Shown here: positions 43,480 through 53,528 of the stretch, in pieces | Layout: every line of letters begins with the position of its first letter | How positions within the stretch are numbered: the first letter of the stretch is position 1 | DNA from: Cytospora piceicola | Lineage: Eukaryota; Ascomycota; Sordariomycetes; Diaporthales; Cytosporaceae | DNA length: 64,000 nt | NCBI GenBank assembly: GCA_023375675.1 | Contig: JALQBC010000031.1 | Span: 248,001-312,000 of the forward strand | Direction of reading: 5' to 3' | Made by a program: the position numbers and the translations under genes | The notes under the pieces: model-generated | Told to the model about the DNA's origin: nothing | Databases searched by the model: none | What the model saw: only the letters and a program-made list of their open reading frames with translations

Positions 43480-44692
43480 TTTTTAGGCTGGCGGTAGATC
43501 TTTCGAGATCTCTGGACCAGACTATAGTCACACCTTCATCAGTTCAGATAAGCACATCAAGGAGGTCCGCAAATCAGGTCGTGATGAGCTTTCTCTGTCT
43601 GGTGAAACGAAACAAGTACGCCCACATGTGCGTCCGTAGCCCGGAGATACTCCCCTAAACATCAAGAGTTGTTCCAGCCACTTTATACCATGCTTGAACA
43701 TAACTGGCTCGACGAAAGAGGAGCCGAAGGAATCGGATATGTCAGGGCTGTCGGTACGATGTTTCCACGACAGCTCCTTGACATTATGCCCGACATGCAG
43801 AAAATTGTTCGACAATCGCTTGAGGTGTTTGCGGAAAAGAAGAAGTCCAGGACAGGTAAGAGTACCCCACCCCCAAATCAAGGTCCTAGAGGTTTAACTA
43901 AACAGTACAAGGCGAGAGCATCCTTCCCACATACGGGCTGAACAAAAAGCCATTGTGCAAGTCGAATGGGTTCTGCTTCTTCGGTGATGAGCTTGTTATG
44001 GTTCATGGGGCCTGCTCCAATATCTCTGCCTGAGATGAAAAGTATCTGATGCAATCTAGCACAAAACGACTTTGTCATGACCAAGGTATGCGAATACAAC
44101 GAGTTGGTTAACACCGCTGCGGAATCATAAGAGTTCTGCCAGAGTTCCTGAGGTATGGATTCATCACCCTCAACCAAAAGTAATTGGAGCTACGGGATTC
44201 TGATCGTGTAGGGTCATCGGTCCGCACGTTGGAAGACACACGACTGTGCAGGAGAAAGTGTTCGACATGATCAACGGCTTTGTTCCACGGCGCTTGGACG
44301 AAACGATGCTCGCAGAAGCTGGTTGTCCGTGGAAGTTTGTCTCCTGACCAAATCTTTGCAAAACGACATGATCCAGTGGATCATCAACACAGCCCCGGCG
44401 AATCTAGCATGGGGTTCCCGTCGCATTACTTACGAAATCATCGCCATCTGGGTTGGTTCCGTCCACGCCCTGTCAGCGGTGAGCATTACAATCGGCTTCA
44501 ATTTATATTATGGGTGGTCCTGATAACTGTCTCTTTCTGTCCTCACTACAGACTGCCACCTATGTTGTCTTCGATCTGTGCAAGCATCCCGAATATGTTA
44601 AATCGCTCCGCCAAGAGGTAGGAAGCTCCGAGTTCGACGACTTCATGGCAACAACAAAGGGCCTGCCGCTCCTTGACAGTTTCATAAAGTGA
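43480..44692 (+). pseudogene. cytochrome P450 pseudogene
   Basis: Plus-strand fragments of one P450 lie in order but in changing frames. The N-terminal part shows DKHIKEVRKSGRDELSLSGE, then WLDERGAEGIGYVRAVGTMF and MPDMQKIVRQSLEVFAEKKK (43669-43850). The later part shows DMIQWIINTAPANLAW, YEIIAIWVGSVHALSA, a kept intron (about 44479-44552, GTGAGC to CTACAG), and TATYVVFDLCKHPEYVKSLR. It ends at GLPLLDSFIK with a TGA where the ExxR motif of the K helix should begin. The heme-binding loop is absent. The kept intron shows decay of a normal gene, not a retrocopy. It lies 600 bases from the FAD oxidoreductase gene. Confidence 0.8.
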
Positions 44693-44749
44693 AGGAGAGT
44701 GAGGCTAGATAGAGGTGTCCTTTTTTTTCTTCTTCTTTTCTTTCTTCTT

Positions 44750-44751
<2 letters not shown>

Positions 44752-44781
<30 letters not shown>
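44752..44781 (+). repeat. poly-T tract of 30 bases
   Basis: Uninterrupted T run preceded by TTCTTCTTTT sequence. It directly follows the P450 relic. It could be a slippage-prone homopolymer or the tail of an element inserted on the minus strand. Confidence 0.7.
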
Positions 44782-44782
<1 letters not shown>

Positions 44783-44927
44783 TTTTTGAATTTGTATCTT
44801 TACCACTCCCGTCGGCGCGTTCTTAGTGCGAGTCTAGGGGGCTTGGAAGTTAAGGACATATCATTAATGTGTTGTGGTGTTGGCAATACATAGATCATAC
44901 TCTCTCCGTTGCATTTCTTGCTTTTGT

Positions 44928-44935
44928 CTGGTATA
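44928..44935 (+). repeat. target site duplication CTGGTATA, left
   Basis: Perfect 8-base direct repeat with 48130-48137, directly outside the inverted repeats. Confidence 0.8.
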
Positions 44936-45001
44936 GAGAACAGCTATTCGTACTGCTAGGGCAGCTAATCGTACTACTGCTATATACAATATATAATGCC
45001 C
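44936..45001 (+). repeat. left terminal inverted repeat
   Basis: 66 bases matching the reverse complement of 48064-48129 at 62 positions. Confidence 0.85.
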
Positions 45002-48000
45002 GGGCTACAGCCCCTTCTGATTAGCCTAAAAAAAAACTAAGCGTTACGCTAGTCCTTTATCGCTTATTAATTACCTGCCGCGGCCTGTATTTAACGTTAA
45101 CCTATCGTTAATCTTACGATATATAAGTTACCTAATACTAACAGCAACCTTAATTAAAACCTCGATTTATATTACGGAGCTGTATATACTTAACTACTAC
45201 TTATATCGTCGAGATTATTATTCCGATTAATTACGCTAGCCTTATTTACCTATTTCCGTCGTTTAGATTTTAATTCACTATTTATCTCGCTATATCGTAT
45301 ACTCCTGATTATAGTCACTTAGCTCCTGAAAACTAGGCCGAGTATTAACATTAAAACGAAACCTTTACTATCTACGATAACCTTTACTACGCCTTTTTTA
45401 GCCCTCCCGGTAACTCGAGACTATTTATAGCTAGTTATATAACGTTTCTTAACTTAAAAGATAAACTAAATTACTTTACCTCGCAGTCTAGGTAAAAAGC
45501 GATTATACAGGATTCCGGTAAGATATATCGTCGTTTATACTATAGTAAAGGCTAGATTCGGGCTAGTATAGCTACTTAAAAGGCATCTCGTATTATTAAG
45601 GTAGGCTACTAATAGACCGCCTTTACCTATCGCACTAGATCTACGAACTAGAACTAGGTTCTCGAAATTAGAAACGATATATACGAAAGCTACGGCCTAA
45701 AACTATACCTCGAAGCTTAACGTAGTTATACTAAAATTATACTAAAGATAAAAGAATTTATAGGTATAAAAATAAAAACTAATCCTTTTATATATCTATA
45801 ACGGCTAAAGCGCAAGCTTTTAGCTTTTTTCCTCGGGATATAGTTTAGGCCTAATATAGTAAGGAACTTTATTTAAAGCTAGCGAAAAAAGAAACTAAAA
45901 GTCTTACAGCCGGTAATAATAACCTTTAATAAGTTTCGGGCTAAAAGCTACTAGTTTAAATAATATACTAACGATAGTAGTAATATTAACGGCGTATTCT
46001 AGGCTATACCTTAGCAGATCCGATAGCTATAACGGTTCGGCCGGTAAGTAGCTATTAACTATACGTATAGTATAAATAATAAAAAGATACCGTTTTTTTA
46101 AAGTATAGACGTTTCCTATATAGGTAAGATCGTCGTCTTCTTTTAAGGCCTTATTAATAACGAGTACGAAAAGGGCTTCCGATAACTCTTATAGCAATAG
46201 AAACAGCTTCTATTATATTACAGTCTGCTTAACCCGGCTGTAGTTATTACTAACTATAACGATACTATTATTAATACTATAAACTAAGCGTTCGATAGTA
46301 CTTTTAATAAGGGAAATAAAGAGATAAAATACTAGCTTTATATTTTTTATATAAATATAAACGTTGTCTTAAATATTAAAAAGAAGTAGAAAACATACTA
46401 AACCGATAGCTAAGCCTTACTCGACGATAATATCTATACTAACAAGCAATACGATACCGACGATATAAAATAACACGAGAAAGACGATACCGATCTCTGT
46501 AGCTTAAACGCGCCGGCGTAAGGTAAATCTTTTATATTAGACGCTATACTTACCGAGATCCCTTATATAAGGCAGGGCTTATTCGACCTCGTACGCTTTA
46601 TAGAGTATAGCCTTCGGCGCGAGATATACGACTAAGCTTAACGGCGGTTAAAGACTTAGTTTACCGATTAAAAAGCTATTATTAACTATCTCGAACGATA
46701 CTATATAAATAAAGAGGAAGTTATCGTCGCTAAATAAGTAAGGTATAGAGTTTATTAAGTTCGAAACTATAGCCTACGTATAACCTTATTAACAGAATTA
46801 TAACACCGCTAGGTAAAGACCTTTTTAAGCTATAGGTTCGGCTATATTAATAAGCTAGCCGACTACGTTAATTATACCTTCGAGCTTACGGTATACTAAT
46901 ATACTATAAAAGAAAATAAGTAAATCGAAGCTTAACTAATAGACTATAATAGTATTATTTAAATAGGTAACCTGCTACGAAAATACTTAAAGTAAGGCCT
47001 TAACTACGTTAAACGCGAATATAACCTCGCGCGGCTAACTTATAAAGGTAAAAGACTACGTATAAAATATAACAATAGCTATACTTAATAGGCCTACTAT
47101 AATACGCCTTATAAGCACTAGCTTTTTACGAATATTATCGAAAACTTTAACCGTAGCTTTTACAGAGGTAATCTTAATAGCTTCTATTAGCTAAACCGCG
47201 ACCTTACCGACTATAACCTACTCCTTATAATCGGCGAGCCTATAATTATTATAGTAACGCGTAGCCGGCTGTATAATATCGGCACCTTTTTAGCTAGTAA
47301 ACAGAGTGTTTTTAGTATAGCCGTACTATTATAAAAGACGGTATCTACTACGAGAAATCTAAGTAAGAAGTCCGTAGATTAAGGCAGAAGGGCTAAAGAT
47401 AAGATAAGGCAGATATCTTCGTCGGTTTAAAAAGTAAATTCCTAATAAGAGTTTAATAATAGCCTCGTATAAATAAATACTATAAACGCTGTACCGGCTA
47501 TACTACCGCCGGTTAAAAAGCGCGGCCGGCTTAAAGTATCGAAAAGTAAGCCGAATATATCTATAGATAAGAAGTCTACGGGTCTGTAGCAGGTAAAGAA
47601 AGCGTGTTTAGCCCTAAGGGTACCGGGGATTAGTATTAACGACTTAGCCCGGGTAGTCGAGACGTTTAACGATATAGAAGCCGCCGACGAGATATAAGTA
47701 GCTAGCTATAAGGCTTATTAATATCGTCGCCTTTATCGCTTTTATCGCTTTAATCGAAATTAGTTCTAGTCGATTTAAGGCGTTATAACTAGCCGGTATT
47801 ATAGGTATAGCAGCACTTAAACGTATTATCTACTATATAACCACATACCGCGATTTAATTAGATATATCTATACTATCTTAAAGGTCTTAATTTAACGAT
47901 TATAATACATATTAAATCATTTTCATCTAACTAGAAATAAGGGTAGCGTAGCCTACGATAGTTATACATTTAATATAGGTAACAACCATTTAATTACTGT

Positions 48001-48063
48001 TAATTCTATATATGCCGGCAGGCAACGGGCAGGCCGGCCAGCCTATACAGAATAGGCCTGGTG

Positions 48064-48129
48064 GGGCACTATATATTATATATAGCAGCAGTACGATTAG
48101 CTGCCCTGGCAGTACGAATAGCTGTTCTC
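48064..48129 (-). repeat. right terminal inverted repeat
   Basis: Reverse complement of the left repeat with four transitions. Confidence 0.85.
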
Positions 48130-48137
48130 CTGGTATA

Positions 48138-49610
48138 AACCTTCATACGGTGGCTACGAGCCATGCTGTTCTGATAATATTGAACTGTTTGCCAAGCTTT
48201 CTGGACTGATGATGGCTTCATGCTCCCTACACATGTGTGTGGGCCTCCAAGACTGGTGACTGACAGATGCATTCACTGTCTTGACCACAAGGCATCGTCT
48301 GATAGCAAGGTCGCAGCCAGCCCGGTAACCAATACCCTTAGGTAATATCATAATATTATATGAATCAACCTAACTGTCTCGCAGCATCATGAGCGTCGCA
48401 TTCAGACAACTCAGTATGCACACCTCTGGACGGCAAACTGCCCTGACTGCCTACCAGCCAGCCAGGCCAGCCAGCGAACGAGTGCATGCTTGGGGAGAAT
48501 GCTCCTCGTGTCGGCCCACATGATCAGGGGCCATCGCCAATCAGCCTCTCCAGGCCTTGCAGCTTGGGCATCGGCCGTCGTGCGGTGGAGGAGGGTGAAG
48601 GTGGTTCAGCCATTCAGGCCATTGAGCGTGAGGGCGACAGTCACCAATTGCTGCAGCGAACAGTCTCTGCGCGCCATTTCTTTGCAGTACATACGATGCC
48701 CATGAACGAATGAGGGGGTCGCATAAGGTCAGGAACGGGTCTGATCGACACAGAACCGACACAGAGAATTGTCTTGGTCGGGCGGCGTGGAGCACCCGTC
48801 GCGGTCTCGACGCAGCAGAGTTTTTGGTTGAGTGGAAACGGAAATGAGAAAAGCCTGCAAGCGCAAAAGATTTGGGCAGAATGACAAAGCGCTAACCAGA
48901 TCCAGAAGGCGGCCACAGCGGCCACCAAGGCCAGCGGGTCGGAGCAGCGTTGGACCGAGCGTCGCGGGCAAGGCGCACGGGCCCGCACTCTCCAAGTATA
49001 TATACCTTCCACTCCTCCCACCTTTTCCATTTGTTTTCTTCTTTTCTCGATATGTTCGACACATACTTCAGAGAATCATTTCTATAGTATTTGTCCCATC
49101 TTCTATGTTTCCCAACATAGCTACAGATCCCACCCAGGTTGATGACTACAAATCCTCGCCTGCCCTAGAGTGAAACACCATCTTTACTCTCGATCTGCCT
49201 GCAAAGGCGGCGGCCAGTTCCTCCTTTGGGGGTTCAGGCTGTATAGAGAGTGGTGATGATCTCTACCCCGATTTCCAGAGGTCTTGCCTTCGGGCGCTCT
49301 GGCGGGGTGGCAGTCGATGGACGTCTGACTGGCTGCTTTCTTTTTTTTCATTGCATTTCGTGGGCTTGCTCATGATGCGAAGAAGAATCTCTCCAATCAT
49401 GCACATCCTTCTATTGAATTTCCTGCTGTCCTGGATCCCGTTATTTCATCCTCACGACTGCCTAAACTGCTGCTGTTTCACCTTCCCCCATTGTCAACTG
49501 TCTTGCCCTGCTACTCTACTCTTCACACCCCTTACCCTCCTCATCTTTTCTTCCAACTCGTCTACTCCTTCCATTCGCCCACTCCCCCAGTTGGCCTGAG
49601 TTGACCTAGG
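48138..49610. other. intergenic, no gene supported
   Basis: Several open frames on both strands overlap one another, none with a recognised motif. The stretch 49390-49590 is pyrimidine-rich on the plus strand and looks like a promoter or leader, perhaps of the relic that follows. Confidence 0.45.
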
Positions 49611-50549
49611 TTGACTCGTGTACTCCGGTGCCCATTCTTGTTCAATGTTGCTATGGTCACTGCTTTCTATTGGGTGGGTCCTGAAGTTCCGATGAGTGTT
49701 GGCTCGCGTGATGATCTTCTTTACAACAGTGCCGGGTCGGGAGGTTTCACTTTCGGCTACAATGACACCGTTCGGTTCATACTTGAGCTGGTGGCATCCA
49801 AGGCTGTGCGCAGTACTTCACAATACTTCTGCTATTATAGAGTCCATAAGGGAAATGAAACATCGATGGTTTCATCTACAAAACTGAGAAACATTGCTAC
49901 TTCGGGTGATCTGGTACCCCCTGCATACCTAGGTATATGTGCCTTACTATCTGCCCAACCCGTCAACACCAGGCAAGCTGCGCGACAGCAAGACGATGGC
50001 TATCGTGCCACTGCCGCTGGGGCTGAGTACGCCTCGGACATTACTCGAAACTGGGCAGGCCCTTTTGGACAGCGGGCTGTGGGCCGTCTGTGGGAGGAAC
50101 CGTTGCCGGCGACAATCCCTTTGACCTGCGCGTCCCTTGGTCATGCCTGGTGCTCACCAAGTTACTGGCGGAGATCGCGGCTGTCACGGCGGCCAAGAAT
50201 GAGGTCTTCCTTGCCGTCTCGGAAGCCCTGGATGGTGAAGCGAGACAATTCACCAAGGGTGTTCTGCTCGCCGCGGCCACGGAGTTCCTCTCGCTTTGGA
50301 GCTTACTTAAAGGGCACTCCTCGGAGGAGAGCGGGCGTGGACTTCCGCGCGCTGCGTGCTCTGCAGACGCGAGCCCGCCAACACTCTCACAGTGGTAGGG
50401 ACAAACACCTAAGTACGCGACAGTCGCGACGCAAACCGCGACGGCCAGCACTGATGCTGGCCTCTCGCGACAAGCGCATTGCGCAGGCAAGAAGTAATCT
50501 CCCAGCGGCCCTTCGAGTTGTTACCTGCGAACAAGAAGACAACAGTTGA
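49611..50549 (+). pseudogene. coding-like sequence with changing frames
   Basis: Two overlapping plus-strand frames look coding in turn. The frame near 49939-50110 reads KTMAIVPLPLGLSTPRTLLE and LLDSGLWAVCG; then, about 50090-50398 in another frame, it reads LRVPWSCLVLTKLLAEIAAV, KNEVFLAVSEALDGE and FTKGVLLAAATEFLSLWSLL. The helix-rich second part has amphipathic character. A long third frame of 312 residues covers the same DNA but has an unlikely Arg-rich composition. I recognise no family. It may be a frameshifted gene, or a gene with a small intron near 50090 that I could not place. Confidence 0.3.
49926..49935. repeat. TACCTAGGTA palindrome, copy 3
   Basis: Exact 10-bp palindrome within the coding-like relic zone. 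Confidence 0.8.
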
Positions 50550-52213
50550 CAAACCAACAATCCTACGATAGACTGAATCGGCTGTATTTTCAATGCAACA
50601 CGCAATCTGGTCCCTTGAATCTCCTTATTATCATCACCATCATCCTACCGTTATTTGGTAGCTGCAACTTCCATCCTCTCGGTTCCCTCGCATTTTCACG
50701 CGATATCCGCGATCTACCAGCTTCCCCTCGCAGATCAGGCCGTGAAATCGACAAATCCAAGCATAACCACCTCGCAAGTCTCAAAACCAACCCCCCTTCA
50801 ATCAGGCACCGGTCGGCTGGAGGCCCCGCGGACACGTTAATACGCGAAACGACCATCGACAACGGATAGCTATTCTGGCTATCAGCAGCCCTCGAATCTT
50901 GCCAGCCTTCGAGATCCCCTCAGTCATCACATTCACACGCTTTCGAAACTACTCGACTTGTCGCCTATTGCCGTTCTTCAATCTTGGCGGAGTACCCCTT
51001 ACAATCCACCTGGGTAGGGTCAGATTCCTCGAGACTGTCAAAAGGATCTAGCTCTCAGACGTCAAATCCTCCATCAATCAGCGTCAGGACAAACATCATC
51101 CCCCTCCCCAGTCAGCTCGACCTCTTGACCTTCTCGGCGACACCTGCCCATGCGCGAGCCCAGCCTTCCTCATATGGAGGGACAAGCCTCGAGCGGTCTT
51201 AGACCTTCGACGCAACAACGCAATGCTCGTTCTTCATAATACCCCCTGCCACGTCAGGATAACATTTCCCAACTCCCTCGGCGGCTCTACGGTTATTACA
51301 TTCATGGGATATACTCCAAGGTTTCCCCAGCAACCCATTGCGGCCAAATATCTCTGGGAACCCACGTTTGTCAGTCCACACCGTTGCCTTCAGTGCATGC
51401 CATGAAGCTCTATGGGTGTTGCCAACTCGCCTCCCGTCTTCCAGAACAACATAGAGACACAGCACAAGTTCCTACGTGACCCTCTACGGTCGACCCCCCC
51501 TCCCCCCGCATTTTTCTTCCCCCCAACTACAGGCACCAAATACGACTTGTCCCAGCCATGTGACAGCAATCCAACCGGCGCCTGGAGCCATGACCAAGGA
51601 TGGAGCCCAAGAGTACACCGCTGAAGAGATCATCGGGCACGCCAAGATTGAAAAGCCAGTTCAAAGCAAGGCAAGTCAACACAACACTACGAGGCAAGAT
51701 GAATGATGGGTTACGAGGGTACAATATGAGAACCTCACGATGCCCTCATGGAAGACATACCTCACAGGATTACCGACGGAGCAAGATGCGCACGCAAAAA
51801 ACACCCTACCAAAGACTCATTGGACAGACATGAACACCCACTGTATTAATGGGCGAGCTCAGGCCCTGATCGAAGAATCCGACCCGACCTATCGGAGCCG
51901 GAGCACACTCGAGAGCACGTGCCGGCAAAAATATTCACATCAATTTCACCGTTCAAAAGTCATACCGTCAAAGTTATTCTGCTGTTTACAGTGCATTGAA
52001 CATCCCAACTGGTACATCCTATTTTCAGCATCATTTCGCGCGGTACACAAACACGTTGGAAAGAAACCTTGGCGCCTCTATCGCCAAACTTCCCACAAAC
52101 CTTCCAAACGCCAAACCTCTCAAACCTTCTCACCACCCAAACCTCAATCACCATCAAATTTTCACATAACTCATTACACTTTCAACACTACACCTCATCA
52201 CATCACCGCCTTA
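50550..52213. other. intergenic, no gene supported
   Basis: Short frames only. A plus-strand patch at 51590-51670 (TKDGAQEYTAEEIIGHAKIE) has coding-like composition, but no exon partner was found. Confidence 0.4.
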
Positions 52214-52591
52214 ATGGCTTCGTATCAGAAGTTCGTCAAAGGCGATCGCTGTCTTGTTGCGCAAGACGATGACCGCGAACCCCAACCAGGCTTCTATGCC
52301 AATACCGACATTGAAACCCCTCCCATCAATCCTCAAAGCCCCTCTACATGGCCAACTTCTGAGGACTTCGAGATTTCCGTCTAAGACTTCACTACGGAGG
52401 CCGCAAAACGCGCCCTCACACAGAAGCTCGACGCTCAATCTCGCATCAAGGAGGCAGCCAAGATCAAGCGACCTGTCTACGCCCGCCCAGCGAAGCTTGG
52501 CGCGGTACTTGAGGACCAGCCTGACCATCCTGAAGAGGCCCCCAAGGTGCACCTCGCTGCTCTCGAGAAAGATGAAACCGAGGTCTTGTAG
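52214..52591 (+). pseudogene. short protein gene with in-frame stop
   Basis: From the ATG of MASYQKFVKGDRCLVAQ one frame runs 125 codons to a TAG at 52589-52591, interrupted by a TAA at 52382-52384. The part before the stop is polar (IETPPINPQSPSTWPTSED). The part after it, DFTTEAAKRALTQKLDAQSR and IKEAAKIKRPVYARPAKLG, has a clear helical, charged coding character and stays in the same frame. A CAA-to-TAA change would explain the break. No known domain is visible. It could also be two short genes or a read-through frame without function. Confidence 0.4.
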
Positions 52592-53084
52592 CAAGCATCT
52601 CCCAGATACGCTTGAATCCTGACTGCGAATGACGCTCAAGCCCATCTTACCACGAGAGAACTGTCAACCTCTTCGGTAACGACCTAGCCCCACGATTCTC
52701 TTACTCGTGTCTTGGAGCGCAAAGAGACTGGACATGCCACAGCTGTGGAGCGATTTCGACGTGTGCTATAACGCCAACCGCGTGACCATGTCCAAGGTAG
52801 CTATTCCTCTCGGCTGCTTCGCGGGCGCACCTCAAACCGCAAAGCACACTGCGGAGGCAGTGCAGCAACTCATGGCCAGGCACCACATTTCTCACGACCA
52901 GCAAATTGTGGCGTGGGTCCTGCCAGCCAGCGCGGCTACCCAGGGCGTCCGCATCCTGCACTCTGATCATGTGTCGCACGAAATTGGCTACCACGGCATG
53001 CCAGCATGCCCGGGGTCGACAAGCTTCGTTGAGACCAGCTATGGGAAATAACCACCTATGAGTACCTGTGCTGTGGGTGTTCGT
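52592..53084. other. intergenic with one weak open frame
   Basis: A plus-strand frame starting at 52734 (MPQLWSDFDVCYNANRVTMS) runs about 105 codons to 53051 with no recognised motif. It is not called as a gene. Confidence 0.35.
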
Positions 53085-53155
53085 GGGTAACTGGGTAACT
53101 GGGTGACTGGGTGACTGGGTGACTGGGTGACTGGGTGACTGGGTGACTGGGTGGG
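53085..53155 (+). repeat. GGGTGACT minisatellite
   Basis: Eight tandem 8-base units: two GGGTAACT followed by six GGGTGACT, ending in GGGTGGG. There are ten G-triplets on one strand at regular spacing, so a G-quadruplex is possible. Confidence 0.9.
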
Positions 53156-53528
53156 AAGAGACCACCCGTGGGTGATTGCTAGGGGCAGTCGAGACATCGA
53201 CCGCGTTCTCGCGCAAGACCGAACTCAATCTCAACAGCCTAGCAGCCAGGAGTGGCAGCGTATGTCAGCTGTGGCGCAACACCATTAAACCCAGCCGGGA
53301 GGCTGTGCTCTGGCTTGAACCCCCCGGAATCTCGATGGCTGGACCGCTCCATGTTTTCAGCCGAATTCAAATTCCACGCCGGCACATGGCATTGGCCATT
53401 TCGTCCTACACGCCAATATAAGGGACAAGAGTGTGCCTGACCGCCCGTCTTGGACGTTACCACCAAACGACTGACAGTATCAAGAGCTTACCGGCCCCCT
53501 CCTTCACCATATTCCCGCCCCCGCAAGC
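53156..53528. other. upstream region of HET-domain gene
   Basis: No gene is supported; short frames lack motifs. Confidence 0.45.

Larger units (their letters stand above)
44693..44935. other. short spacer with poly-T
   Basis: Contains the T-rich tract described separately and the left flank of the DNA transposon. Confidence 0.5.
44936..48129. mobile_element. DNA transposon with long TIRs, heavily mutated
   Basis: The element of 3194 bases is bounded by inverted repeats of 66 bases that begin GAGAACAGCTATTCGTACTG on both ends and by a perfect 8-base target duplication, CTGGTATA. The four differences between the inverted repeats are all transitions, and three read as CpA-to-TpA, as RIP produces. 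The inside is AT- and TA-rich and has no open frame of 60 codons over about 3.1 kb, so any transposase has been destroyed. Long inverted repeats suggest a Mutator-like element. The 8-base duplication also fits hAT elements, but their inverted repeats are usually short. The superfamily is therefore uncertain. The right interior near 48012-48060 is GC-richer (GGCAGGCCGGCCAGCC) and less mutated. Confidence 0.85.

Noticed and set aside
44936..48129. AT-rich block as a centromere or structural AT island
   Set aside because: Its edges coincide with inverted repeats and an 8-base target duplication, so a mutated transposon explains it better.
51740..52384. 214-residue plus-strand frame
   Set aside because: Only the part after the ATG at 52214 looks coding; the upstream part is Thr/His/Pro-rich chance sequence and probably a leader.
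53085..53155. CRISPR-like or telomeric repeat
   Set aside because: Units are contiguous without spacers, and GGGTGACT is not the fungal telomere unit TTAGGG.
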